A stretch of 64,000 nucleotides of DNA from a bacterium (GTDB lineage Bacteria; Hinthialibacterota; Hinthialibacteria; Hinthialibacterales; Hinthialibacteraceae), in NCBI GenBank assembly GCA_016125385.1, contig WGLV01000035.1, positions 1 through 64,000 on the forward strand. The letters run 5' to 3'. This document shows positions 1 to 9,983 of this stretch, one piece after another. The notes below the pieces were generated by a model. It did not search any database, was not told the origin of the DNA, and worked only from the letters and a program-made list of their open reading frames with translations. A program made the translations under genes and the position numbers. The first letter of the stretch is position 1. Every line of letters starts with the position of its first letter.

Positions 1-2
1 CG

Positions 3-3000
3 GCCGGAGCGAATCGGTTCCGTATTGAAACGGCGAAACCCTCGATCGATAACGTCAATCTTTCCGCTAAGGCTGACTTCGATAGAACCGGCGCCGGTGG
101 TACGGAAGGTTCGTATTACCTCGTTCGTCAGACGTTGTTTAACGGAACAACGAACGCTCTGACCACCTTGAAACCGAATGCGGTGGTTGGTTCCGGCGAT
201 ATCGTGCGGGTGACGGCTGAAATTCAGCCCAATGACCCGGTTTTCACCACGTCCGACAAATTTACCTACACGGGCGACTTCAGTCAGATTGGCTTCTCAA
301 AAACACAGGCGGCTTCCAGCAGCAGCCAGTTGCTTGGCCGTATCTATGCCACGTGGGAACTTACGGTTCCTGCGACGGTCGCCAGTGTGACTGATGCATC
401 GTTCCCGATCTCGGTTCAGGATGCGGCGAGCACTGCCGCGGGCGGCGTGACTTTGGCTCCCACGATCGGTGTGGATACCGAAGTTATTCCTTCCGGCAAC
501 TTCATCGTGAAGGTTGAGCAGTACACCGAAAGCAACAATGACAAAACCGCTAACGCGAAATCGACCGGTTTGAAAACCGCCGGCGGTATCGCGAAGGCGA
601 CTGTGGTCATTGAAGCTCGCTTCCCTGACCCATCCTTGTCATCTACGCTTTTCCCGCGTGATACGGTTGGTCGCCTGCTTGAAGAAGCTACGGAGTCCGC
701 CAATACGGAAATCGTAAGCTTCTTCGGTATCGATGGCCGTTCGATGCGTGAAAATGGCGCCAATGTGACTGGCGTAACGACTCAGACCGATCCTCCGATC
801 GTGGCTGGTGGACTTAATGGTTCGTTTACTGTCAGCCGAAGCGATGGTACCACGGGTACGTTCGCTCAAATCAACAATGGCAATGCCACCAACGGCAGCA
901 TCGCCGATTCAACCGCTTACATCATCCAGGCGACGTATGTTGACTTCCCGATCGACAAGATTTCTTCCGCGGCTTCCAAATTCGTTGTGAAGATCACGGA
1001 TACGATCGGTAACGTCTTCAGTCAGGATCTGTCTACTGTCATTCTTGATGGTACGGCTCCTCAGATCGCCATGACCGACTTGGACGTCTTGTCTGGTTCG
1101 TCTCTGGCCGCTGTGAAGGATGCGAGTGGTAACATCGTTGTTCCGACTCGTGTGAAGGGTGGCGCTCAGATGCAGGTCAAGTTCAACGTGTTCGATAACC
1201 CGTTGAACACCAATACCACTGCGTTGAACACTTCTCTGAATATCAGTGATTTCGGGCCAGCCGCGCTTCTGATTGGCAACATCACGGCCAATACTCAGAA
1301 TGCCACGGCTTCCTTCCCGGTTCTTGCGACTCTCTCCACCTTTGGTCCTACGTCGGGCGACGCAAGTGCCATTTACAACAAGTCGAAGGCGTTTAATGAC
1401 CCATCCTTCTACACCGTCAGTTCAGGCAAGGTCGCTCATGCTACCTTGACAGTGACTGACCTGGCCGGAAATGCCGGTTCCGCTGGATCCACTCAGTTGG
1501 TTGAAGTGGATAACCAGGGACCCGTCATTGTCGACTCCAAGGTGTTCATGTTGAACACGTTGGCTGAAGTTAACGCGTTGACCCCCGATTCGAGCTCGAT
1601 CAAAGAAACCGGAACCTTCGTGGATCTGGATCGCAGCGCTTACCTGGTCTTCGCCGGTACGGTTGTTGTGGATGGTTCTTCCTCCATTCACTTCCAGCCG
1701 ATCGTGACCGATGTCAAATCGAAACTTGAGATCGATAACGTCACTCGTTTCGATACCAGCTATCAGGGCTCAATCCTGATCGGCGGCGCTGATTCCGCGA
1801 CTCGCTCGCTGCGGTTTGCCACCTTCGCGATCCAGGTCGATCCGAATGCGCCTCCCGCCGCTCCTGACACGGCGACGTTCACGCTGAAGGATTACTTCGG
1901 TAACTCCTCCACGAAGACTCGCAAGGTCGCGATCGATGCGATCGGTCCTCGTGCGTCTGACATCGCCTTGAAGGTGAACGGCGTGTTGGAAACCGGTTCC
2001 AATGTTGGTACCTTGGGAATCGGCAACACCGGTCCTGATCTCGGCACGGGCGCTCTGTTTGAATTGGCTCCTGGCGACTCCATTGTGCTGCTCGCTACGG
2101 TCTCTACGTCAAACGGCGCAATCCCGTCCGATATCTATGCCGACTTCAGTTCGCTGTATCCTGGTGAACTGGCCAACACGATGAAACAGATTCTGCCGAC
2201 CAAGACGGCGATTGATGATGCGAATGACTTGGTTGTTGCGGAATGGGATTACATCGCGTTCGACACCACCAACCTTTATTCCGGTGCGCCGGGTAAAGTC
2301 TTCGCGAACAAAACCTTGATCACGAATTCCGCGAACCAGGTCGTTTCTGGTGCGACTCCGACGTCAACGTTGAACAACAACAACACAGCCTTCGTGGGCG
2401 CCGACTTTGCGGCTCCGTCTTCGGTGGCTGAAGCGACCAATGTCTTCAACAACTTGAAGGGTCTGCCTGGAATTACTGTTCAGTCTGATCCGAAGATCGC
2501 CAGTAATGTTGCTTCCTTGACGGTCACTGTTGACGTCAGTGGCGATGATTTTGGCGCGACCTTGACGCCTTCCTCGCTGTTCTCGGTCGACTCCAAGCGT
2601 CCGGTTCAGGTTGTTGATCTGCCGACGTCCTTGATCCAGCGTGCGTTGCCTGCGGCTGAAAAGAATACCACAGGTGATCGCGCCGGATTCCCGACCACTC
2701 CGTACCTGTCCACGTATCAGGGCGGTAAATCAGTGAATGATGTTCCCAACCGTCTGCGTGGCGGCGATACCGCTTCGTTCGTCTTCAGCGTGACTAACAT
2801 CACGATTGATGGAACGAAGAATGACCGCTTCCGCGTATTGCCGGGTACTGATAAGTCGAATCTGTTCAGTCTCGATACGCTGGCTGCTGATTCAAGTGTG
2901 GTCTTGGTGACTGCGAATCTCAGCGAGTTTGTGACCGGCGAAACCAGCTTGCAGTCGGGTCTGGCTTCCAGCTTCACTCACAAAGCCAGCTTGGTTCCGT

Positions 3001-6000
3001 CTGGCAGCGCCCATGTGATCTCCAGCACGTATACTGTCAAGATTTCTGACAGTTCAACCGGCTTGGGTACCACGGGTACTGGCTCACGTCGTATCCGCTT
3101 CGCTACCGCCATGGCGGTGGACGATTCCGGCAACATGCCGCTAGATGATTACTGGAGTGGATGGACCTACACCAAGCGTCCTGGCAACTCGTTGACGAAT
3201 CAGGTTCAGCGCGTTAACCACAAGCCGCTTGGCGTTGATAACCGTCCTCCCACGGTTCTCGGTGACCTGACCGTTCGTTTGAACTCGGGTTCCGCGATTA
3301 AACCGAATAACGATGCGGTTCAGATCGGTGAGCAGGTTCCCAACAATTCCAAGATCGCTCCGGGCGCCGTCCTCGGCATCTCCGCGACGATCACGGATAC
3401 GGTGGATAACCCGCTTGACATCCTGAATAACAACAACTATGGCAACCCGGCTCTGAAAGGTACCAACTTGGCCGATGCCACCATCGCTCTGACGACCAAT
3501 GGTGTTGGTCTTGTGGGTACTGACCAGATCGACGTTCCGTTCACGGTGACGATGCCTCCGGTTGGCGGCGGTATCAGCTCCAAGAACTTCAGCTTCTCGG
3601 TCTCGGCTACCGATACAGTTGGTAACTCGCAGACTGTTCCGACCTCCAACCAGTTCCAGTATGACGGTGATCCTGATCTGAAACTGCTGCAGGTTGTGAA
3701 CGGCGTCGAAACCACGGTGGGCGCTTCCACCATCGCCAACGCGAGCGCGACGACGGTTGTCTCCGCCAGCGCGTTTGACGTGGGTGGTGTTTCGCAGGTT
3801 GCGTGGGCTTGGGACGTGATTCCTGGCGTCACCGTGACCACCAACCCGGCTGGCGGTTCTGTCGCCTTCGCGACCACGGAATACGGTGGAGTTGACTTGC
3901 TGGTGATGCCTGAAGTCAACGCCAGCGCCGTTGGTTCGTTCAACGCCACGGCCACTGTCACTGACATTGGTGGTAACGCTAAATCGTTGGCGGTTACGAT
4001 TAACCTCAATCAGCCCGCCTTGCTGGCTGATGACTTCGCCGCTGCTCTGACTTCCTCGCTGCCGGAATCCCTGCCAGGCGCTACGATTACCGCCTCGGTT
4101 ACGGGTTACACTCCGAATGTGGGTGAAGACACGAGAAGCATCACCATCGTTGAAGGTCAGAAACTGGTTGTCACGGTTCCTGCCAGCGACGCGAATGGTG
4201 AAATCCCCGTCGTTACTGCTGGTGGTTCCGCAATGACCAGTACTTCCGTGAAGAGCCCGTCGTTCGTTGACAATGGCAATGGAACGGGAACCTTCACCTT
4301 CGAACCTGGTTACAAAGCGGTTGCCAGTGGTTCAACTTCAGCGGATTACGTCTTGGATCTGACCGCTTCAGATTCCAAGATTCCGGCCGACTTGGCGAAA
4401 CTGAACATCACCGTGACTCCTCAGTCCGCCACGCCGACCTTGGTTGTACAATCTGTTAAGGTTACGGATACGAACAACAATACCCGTACCGTTTCCAATC
4501 AGCAGGTTGATATGTATGAAGAAGAAACGGTTCAGATCGTTCTGAAGGCTGAAGATGAAGGTCTTGAAGCGTTGAGCTTCATTCTCAACACGCAGCCTTC
4601 AACGGCTCTGCCGGCTGGTTCAGTTGTTACCACCGGTACCAGCCCGCTGTATGCGACGATCACCTACACCCCGACCCTGCAGGATTCTGGAGTCGTCACC
4701 CTCGTCATGAGCGCGACGAACAGCAGCATCTCCACCAACCTGCAGATCCTGCTGCTCAACATCATCAACGTCAGCCAGGCGCCTGTGATTACCGCCATGG
4801 CGAGCGTCAATGGTGGTGCGGCTGCGGCGGTTGTGAGTGGTGGTACCGTCAATGCTCCTGCGGGTGCTTCCGTTAACTGGACCTTCGATGTGAACGATCC
4901 GGATAACGATCCGATCCGTATCCCGACGGCGGCTGTGAGTGGCTCGGCGGTTAAATCGTCGAACGCTCCTGGCGTTCCGTCACCGATTGATGATCATCAT
5001 TACTCCTTGGCTCTGACCGTTTCGGCCACTGATACGCCTTCGGTTGGCGCGGTGATTTCGGTTGTCGTTACCGCGACGGATACCTCTTCACCGACCAACA
5101 AGGTTCGCTCGGCTAAGTTCTACATCCAGATGCCCACCAGTGGATCGGATATCCCGGTTGCGGCTCCGTATGATGAACTGGTTCACGCTCAGGGTTACGG
5201 CGGACAGACCAACCTCGTCTATCGCAACATGGACCCGGCAGTGGATGCAAACGGCGATACCCTGTTGAATGACTTCGATAAGACGGCGATCATCCGCTCA
5301 TTTGACGCGATGAACACCGACTTCGAAGTGAATGTTGGCGGTGGTAAGAACCGTGCGGTTCACCTGTCATCTGGTGATGTCAACAACGATGGTATTGATG
5401 ACCTCATCACGACGTTTGGACCGGTTGTTTCGGCTCCGACGCCTGATGCAGCCAACATGTTCCTGGTTTACTCGTCAGCCAACTCAGTACCGAACGTTCC
5501 TGTTCCTCCGTTCGGCGGCGTGTTCCTGACAAGCCAGCCCGGTTCGATTGTGAACTACACCACTGGCGAAATGTTCTCGGCTGTTGGTAACTTCATTGGC
5601 AGCCCGACCAAACAGATCGCCTTCGTGCAAGGCTCTGGTGGTAACGGCGTCCTCCGCGTCCTGCAGTGGAATGGCAGCATGGACTTCAATAACGGTGGAA
5701 CCGCGTGGGATATCGTGGCTCAGCTCGGCAAACAGACCGACATCGATCCGGATAGCGATTTGGCTCTCAGCGGCGACGCTTGGACTCAGAACGCCAATGG
5801 TGCCGTTTCGATCGCCGCTGGCGATCTGGACGGTGACGGAATCGATGAACTGGTTGTTGGCCAGTCCCGCAGCCAGACGTCTCGCGGTACCTTCCAGGTG
5901 CTTAAACTTGGCAAGCCGAACGCCAGTGTTGCTAACGTGATTGTTGACGCCAGCTACACCACATACAACTTCTTCGATGCCTTCGGCCTCGATGCGTTGC

Positions 6001-6530
6001 GTGCGGAAGGCGGTATCAACATTGCGGTTGCTGACTTCAGTGGCGATGGCAAGGCCGAAGTTGTGATCAGCAGCCAGGGTAGTGGTACCGGCTCGACTGA
6101 CAACAGCTGGCTTGCCGTTCTTCAGCCTGTCATTACGAATGGTCAGATCACTGGCTTCACCGCCATTTCTGGAGCGATCTTCAACGCCTTCTCGCAGCCG
6201 TCCGGAGCGAATCCGAGTGGCGCGTTGCAGGTTGGCGCTGGTGAGTTCTCTGGCTTCTCAAGTGACGGCGCTGAACTGGCCATTGGTACGGGTGCGGTCG
6301 TCGATTATCAGGGCATGACCGGAACCGTGAAGAACAAAGCTCCTAAGTCGTTGTATACGGCCCTCAAGCTGAATTACACCGATAAGACAGGTGCTTCCGG
6401 TTCGATCTCGGTTTCCAACTTGGTTATCAATGACTACGCTGAAGGCTTCTCGGCCTTCCAGGGCGCCTTCGAACCGGCCAGCAGTAATGTTGCTGTCGTT
6501 GGCTTCAATGGCGTTGGTGCTCAAAACTAA
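3..6530 (+). CDS. Giant secreted Ig-like/FG-GAP repeat protein, 5' end missing
   Basis: The reading frame is open to the window edge (codons from position 3), so the first in-frame start-like codon, TTG at 135, is not a credible start and the true N-terminus lies upstream. At least 2175 residues are present. Most of the protein is Thr/Ser/Val/Asn-rich beta-sandwich sequence carrying repeated phrases of the type D-x-x-G-N followed by V-D-x-x-x-P (around nt 1040, 1460, 1900, 3120, 3620 and 3970), as in bacterial Ig-like adhesin modules. The last 400 residues hold FG-GAP/VCBS-type calcium loops of the form D-x-N/D-x-D-G-x-D (near nt 5375, 5825 and 6035), suggesting a C-terminal beta-propeller. 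It is probably a cell-surface or secreted adhesin. No anchor is visible at the C-terminus. A strong terminator follows. The substrate or partner is unknown. Confidence 0.85.
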   Translation, partial: AGANRFRIETAKPSIDNVNLSAKADFDRTGAGGTEGSYYLVRQTLFNGTTNALTTLKPNAVVGSGDIVRVTAEIQPNDPVFTTSDKFTYTGDFSQIGFSKTQAASSSSQLLGRIYATWELTVPATVASVTDASFPISVQDAASTAAGGVTLAPTIGVDTEVIPSGNFIVKVEQYTESNNDKTANAKSTGLKTAGGIAKATVVIEARFPDPSLSSTLFPRDTVGRLLEEATESANTEIVSFFGIDGRSMRENGANVTGVTTQTDPPIVAGGLNGSFTVSRSDGTTGTFAQINNGNATNGSIADSTAYIIQATYVDFPIDKISSAASKFVVKITDTIGNVFSQDLSTVILDGTAPQIAMTDLDVLSGSSLAAVKDASGNIVVPTRVKGGAQMQVKFNVFDNPLNTNTTALNTSLNISDFGPAALLIGNITANTQNATASFPVLATLSTFGPTSGDASAIYNKSKAFNDPSFYTVSSGKVAHATLTVTDLAGNAGSAGSTQLVEVDNQGPVIVDSKVFMLNTLAEVNALTPDSSSIKETGTFVDLDRSAYLVFAGTVVVDGSSSIHFQPIVTDVKSKLEIDNVTRFDTSYQGSILIGGADSATRSLRFATFAIQVDPNAPPAAPDTATFTLKDYFGNSSTKTRKVAIDAIGPRASDIALKVNGVLETGSNVGTLGIGNTGPDLGTGALFELAPGDSIVLLATVSTSNGAIPSDIYADFSSLYPGELANTMKQILPTKTAIDDANDLVVAEWDYIAFDTTNLYSGAPGKVFANKTLITNSANQVVSGATPTSTLNNNNTAFVGADFAAPSSVAEATNVFNNLKGLPGITVQSDPKIASNVASLTVTVDVSGDDFGATLTPSSLFSVDSKRPVQVVDLPTSLIQRALPAAEKNTTGDRAGFPTTPYLSTYQGGKSVNDVPNRLRGGDTASFVFSVTNITIDGTKNDRFRVLPGTDKSNLFSLDTLAADSSVVLVTANLSEFVTGETSLQSGLASSFTHKASLVPSGSAHVISSTYTVKISDSSTGLGTTGTGSRRIRFATAMAVDDSGNMPLDDYWSGWTYTKRPGNSLTNQVQRVNHKPLGVDNRPPTVLGDLTVRLNSGSAIKPNNDAVQIGEQVPNNSKIAPGAVLGISATITDTVDNPLDILNNNNYGNPALKGTNLADATIALTTNGVGLVGTDQIDVPFTVTMPPVGGGISSKNFSFSVSATDTVGNSQTVPTSNQFQYDGDPDLKLLQVVNGVETTVGASTIANASATTVVSASAFDVGGVSQVAWAWDVIPGVTVTTNPAGGSVAFATTEYGGVDLLVMPEVNASAVGSFNATATVTDIGGNAKSLAVTINLNQPALLADDFAAALTSSLPESLPGATITASVTGYTPNVGEDTRSITIVEGQKLVVTVPASDANGEIPVVTAGGSAMTSTSVKSPSFVDNGNGTGTFTFEPGYKAVASGSTSADYVLDLTASDSKIPADLAKLNITVTPQSATPTLVVQSVKVTDTNNNTRTVSNQQVDMYEEETVQIVLKAEDEGLEALSFILNTQPSTALPAGSVVTTGTSPLYATITYTPTLQDSGVVTLVMSATNSSISTNLQILLLNIINVSQAPVITAMASVNGGAAAAVVSGGTVNAPAGASVNWTFDVNDPDNDPIRIPTAAVSGSAVKSSNAPGVPSPIDDHHYSLALTVSATDTPSVGAVISVVVTATDTSSPTNKVRSAKFYIQMPTSGSDIPVAAPYDELVHAQGYGGQTNLVYRNMDPAVDANGDTLLNDFDKTAIIRSFDAMNTDFEVNVGGGKNRAVHLSSGDVNNDGIDDLITTFGPVVSAPTPDAANMFLVYSSANSVPNVPVPPFGGVFLTSQPGSIVNYTTGEMFSAVGNFIGSPTKQIAFVQGSGGNGVLRVLQWNGSMDFNNGGTAWDIVAQLGKQTDIDPDSDLALSGDAWTQNANGAVSIAAGDLDGDGIDELVVGQSRSQTSRGTFQVLKLGKPNASVANVIVDASYTTYNFFDAFGLDALRAEGGINIAVADFSGDGKAEVVISSQGSGTGSTDNSWLAVLQPVITNGQITGFTAISGAIFNAFSQPSGANPSGALQVGAGEFSGFSSDGAELAIGTGAVVDYQGMTGTVKNKAPKSLYTALKLNYTDKTGASGSISVSNLVINDYAEGFSAFQGAFEPASSNVAVVGFNGVGAQN

Positions 6531-6556
6531 GACAGCAGTCATTAAGTAAGAATGAA

Positions 6557-6592
6557 GGCGGGAAGACAATGTCTTCCCGCCTTTTTCTTTTT
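6557..6592 (+). terminator. Rho-independent terminator after the giant surface protein
   Basis: A perfect 11-bp stem (GGCGGGAAGAC paired with GTCTTCCCGCC) with a 3-nt loop is followed by TTTTTCTTTTT. It sits 26 nt after the stop codon of the preceding gene. Confidence 0.93.
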
Positions 6593-6603
6593 GTAGAAAT
6601 CAT

Positions 6604-6632
6604 TTGAAATCGATTGTGATATACTTTCATCA
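6604..6632 (+). promoter_or_regulatory. Possible promoter giving a nearly leaderless transcript
   Basis: A TATACT box at 6620-6625 ends only 7 nt before the ATG at 6633, and no Shine-Dalgarno sequence lies in between. The only TTGAAA nearby (6604-6609) is 10 bp upstream, which is too close for a standard -35. The -10 is therefore suggestive only. If it is real, the transcript begins at or very near the start codon. Confidence 0.3.
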
Positions 6633-9600
6633 ATGTCGTACAAACCGAGAAAATTTGTGTCGATTTTCAGATCAATAATCCCTTTCCTGACCATCATCTG
6701 TTTCGTTACCGTTGCGTTTGCCAAAGACCAGATTCCATTAAGCATCACTTTCAGTGGCGCTGGTGAAAGAATTGCGCCAGTAGGAATTGCAAAAGAGTTT
6801 GTTTTTTCGATCCCACAGAATTATGCCGGGGTCGTAAAGCGCATTGCCGTTGATGTGGATATCAGCCATCCCAATCCAGATGACTTGGAAATCGTTCTTA
6901 AGCCGCCTCAGTCGTTTTCAATTGTTCTTTTCGCGAAGGGGTATGCGCTAAAACCAGGGGCGGGGAGGGTTACGTATGACTCTTCAGTTTCTAATCGTCT
7001 TGAAAATGAATTATCGACTCTAACGGGGCGTGAGACGCTGGGTGACTGGAAGGTATTAATCAAGGATGGTGTGGAAGCAAATGAGGGGGCTTTACACTAC
7101 CTGCGTCTGTTGATTGATTATGTACCTGAAAAATCCATAGCCGGATTTAATTTGAATAATTCGGTACAGAGTTTGTCTCTTGGCGCGGATGGGTATGGTG
7201 CATTTGGCAATTTAAGCGTTCGGAACAAATATAACCTGGGTGGAATTCAACAGGTTAATGGAATCGGCTTACAGCAAGATAGCACGATCTACCAATCTTC
7301 GTTAATTGTGGATGGGATCGCGGCGTCGGCGCTGAGTTTGTTCAAGAATAATTCGCAAGATGTTTCTCCGCTGGTTCAAAAGGTCAGTAATAATAAATAC
7401 ACCAGCCAATTCTCGTTGCGCGATGTACAAGCTGATCTCATACAGGAACTGCTTCCCGAGAATGATGAATTCGTTTTCCGTCAGCAATATCATTTTTATG
7501 GATCGGGAATCGGCGCGAGCAGCTTGTTCTTTCATCGGCTGATTAACGCAAAAATGAGTTTTCCGGTCATAGACGAAACGGGAATCTATAATTACGTTTT
7601 GTCGCCTGAGTCGACTAAACAACAGGCCCCGCCGATTTATATTCTGAATCAGGTCGATTCCTACGATGCAAATACGAATTATGTAAGCGTCGATTTCATC
7701 TCAAAAACGTCTTCGCTGGGTTATGCAGTGGGTGAATGGTTTTCATTCGTTCCCGCGTTTTTTCAATTAGGGCCTGAAATCTATAAACCTTCTAAATGGA
7801 TACCCGATTGGAACGATAGTGATGGTGACGGTTTGACGGATCTGAACGCTCCGGGAGATTTCGCCATTTGCCAGGGGAGAGCGACTTTTATTTCCTCGAG
7901 CCAGCCTCTGAACATTAACTTTACCATCGAAACTCGCTGGGGCGTCGCTTCGGTTAACCAGATCAGAAGCCGCTATCAGGATCTCCCCACGCCTACGGTT
8001 ACACCACCGCCCTCCGCTCCATTTGTGGTTAAACCATTGCCTGACATTCGGTTGATTCAGGGTGAAAACGCCCAGTCAATCTTCAATCTGGATGATTATT
8101 TCGATGACCTCGATACGCCTCGAAATAATCTGCAATACTGGGTTGAATCAACTCAGAATCTTCCATTTGCGATCGATGAAAATCTTGTTGTTTCATGTGA
8201 TCTGACTGGTGATTCACCGCCACGTGAATTCGGCGATTCCGGTAAGGCGACGTTCTGGGTTACCGATGGCGTAAACAGCGTCTCGTCCAGCGTCGCGATT
8301 AAAATTTCATCGGTGCGTTTTCAGGCCATGTATGCGGGGCCGCCCGTCGGGTGGTCGCCCTCTGATAGCCAATATCAAGCCCCCATTTCTCTCAAGGCTC
8401 GTTTGAAGAATGATCCAATTCAGATGGAGAAAAACTGGTTCTGGTCGCCGTTTTCAGATTTGACGTCGATTCAGTCAACCGTTCAACCTGACAGTACAAT
8501 ACTCCTTCGCGGAATGCCGCCAGCTGGAATCCGAAAGTTGTCTTACATAGTTAAGGTCGATCACCAGGTTGAAATCCCGACGCCCACCGGCGTCCCGGCT
8601 TCGACGTCAACGCCGCTGCCATCCAGTACCCCATCGCCTCGGCCGGCGGCGACGCCAACATCGTCACCATCTCCAACCTTCACGCCAACGCGAACTCCAA
8701 CGGCTACGGCAACTCGCATCCCGACTCCCACGTATACACAGGCGCCGGCGCCCACGCGAACGCCGCTTCCAACGGTTACGCCGTCGCCCATCAACACGCT
8801 GACTCCCACTCCGCCTCGTCAGACGCCCACTCCGGCGCCAACCCCGACGATTCATGTACCTTGTACGGACCAGTTCGCGGTCCAGGTCGGCGCGCCAATA
8901 TCGGTTGATGCAGGCCCGGTATCGATCGATCCGGTTCAAATCGATGGATCGCTTGCATTGCTGGTTGGAAATTATCTGGATGGTTCAACTTCAGTCTACA
9001 GGGTAACGCAATCCGCTTTGGAGCCGATTACAACCATCGCGGGCCAGTTTGGTCTTCGTGAATCGATCGGTGCTGACGTAAATGGAGATGGACGGGTAGA
9101 CGTGATCTCGCTGAATACGGAACTTCAGACGCTGTCGGTCTCAACGGGTGGGGATTCTTTGTTTAATTCACCCGTTTCGATTTCGCTTGCTGATTACGCA
9201 TTGCCGCTTGAAAACAGCGTCTCAATTGAATCCAACATCCAGGCGTTAAGCCGTGCCGACCTCGACGGCGATGGATCGGATGAAATCATCCTCCGAATCG
9301 CGGACGGAATTCTCATTTATCGCTGGAATGGAACCACGCTTGAAACAATTCAACAGGTCCAGATCGAAGGCGAAACTCACGTCATGAGCGTCGCAGATTT
9401 CGACGGAGATGGCGATGTTGATATCGCGATCGGCGTCCGAAATCATCAAGGCGATGAATCGCTTCGCATCATGAAAAACGATGCGGGAACTTTCATGCAA
9501 TCCGTAGTCCTGCCTTTGGATGTCCGAATCAAGGGCGATTCCGCCCGCCAGATACTGATTCAGGATTGGACGAACGACGGCTTGCCCGATATCAGCGTGC

Positions 9601-9983
9601 TGACCTTCAGCGACGCGTTACAAATATTCAAAAACCGGGGATCGCTGCAATTCGAGCCGCTTGCCGCGCCGGCGCCGTTCCCGCCCGGAGTGGTCGAGTC
9701 GGTCGCCGTGTCTGACTTCAACAAAGATGGTATGCTTGATATCGCCGCGCTTCATCAGGGTCAACAGGGGTTGAGCCTGTTCCTGGCTTGCGGCGAAGGG
9801 ATGACGTTTAACGGGCTGAAAGAGATTCGGCTTTCTTCATCGGCCCCGGCGCTTGAATCGTTTATGCTCCGCGCGGTCGATCTCGATAGCGATGGCGATC
9901 TCGATCTGGTCGCGGCGCGCAGCCTTCTCGATCAACTGATCGTTATCCGCAATCTGGCTGAATCTCCGGGGACGAAACCATGA
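6633..9983 (+). CDS. Secreted P-domain / FG-GAP repeat protein
   Basis: This 1116-residue protein has a clear signal peptide (basic start, hydrophobic core, cleavage after the AFA near residue 30). Residues about 33-170 resemble the proprotein-convertase P domain (P/Homo B), with the typical 'ISHPNPDDLEIVLKPP' segment and a 'LGDWKVLIKDG' strand. A middle beta-rich region includes a cadherin/Ig-like stretch near nt 8040-8300. A Pro/Thr-rich linker of about 90 residues (nt 8575-8850) follows. The C-terminal third carries at least five FG-GAP/VCBS calcium loops (DVNGDGRVD, DLDGDGSDE, DFDGDGDVD, DFNKDGMLD, DLDSDGDLD). P domains usually accompany proteases, but no protease domain is visible. It is probably a secreted binding or adhesion protein. 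It overlaps the next gene by 4 nt, so the two are likely co-expressed. Confidence 0.85.
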   Translation: MSYKPRKFVSIFRSIIPFLTIICFVTVAFAKDQIPLSITFSGAGERIAPVGIAKEFVFSIPQNYAGVVKRIAVDVDISHPNPDDLEIVLKPPQSFSIVLFAKGYALKPGAGRVTYDSSVSNRLENELSTLTGRETLGDWKVLIKDGVEANEGALHYLRLLIDYVPEKSIAGFNLNNSVQSLSLGADGYGAFGNLSVRNKYNLGGIQQVNGIGLQQDSTIYQSSLIVDGIAASALSLFKNNSQDVSPLVQKVSNNKYTSQFSLRDVQADLIQELLPENDEFVFRQQYHFYGSGIGASSLFFHRLINAKMSFPVIDETGIYNYVLSPESTKQQAPPIYILNQVDSYDANTNYVSVDFISKTSSLGYAVGEWFSFVPAFFQLGPEIYKPSKWIPDWNDSDGDGLTDLNAPGDFAICQGRATFISSSQPLNINFTIETRWGVASVNQIRSRYQDLPTPTVTPPPSAPFVVKPLPDIRLIQGENAQSIFNLDDYFDDLDTPRNNLQYWVESTQNLPFAIDENLVVSCDLTGDSPPREFGDSGKATFWVTDGVNSVSSSVAIKISSVRFQAMYAGPPVGWSPSDSQYQAPISLKARLKNDPIQMEKNWFWSPFSDLTSIQSTVQPDSTILLRGMPPAGIRKLSYIVKVDHQVEIPTPTGVPASTSTPLPSSTPSPRPAATPTSSPSPTFTPTRTPTATATRIPTPTYTQAPAPTRTPLPTVTPSPINTLTPTPPRQTPTPAPTPTIHVPCTDQFAVQVGAPISVDAGPVSIDPVQIDGSLALLVGNYLDGSTSVYRVTQSALEPITTIAGQFGLRESIGADVNGDGRVDVISLNTELQTLSVSTGGDSLFNSPVSISLADYALPLENSVSIESNIQALSRADLDGDGSDEIILRIADGILIYRWNGTTLETIQQVQIEGETHVMSVADFDGDGDVDIAIGVRNHQGDESLRIMKNDAGTFMQSVVLPLDVRIKGDSARQILIQDWTNDGLPDISVLTFSDALQIFKNRGSLQFEPLAAPAPFPPGVVESVAVSDFNKDGMLDIAALHQGQQGLSLFLACGEGMTFNGLKEIRLSSSAPALESFMLRAVDLDSDGDLDLVAARSLLDQLIVIRNLAESPGTKP

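Noticed and set aside
8561-8939. Several overlapping short frames on both strands with Arg- or Val/Gly-rich translations
   Set aside because: They arise from the repetitive Pro/Thr codons of the linker in the P-domain protein.
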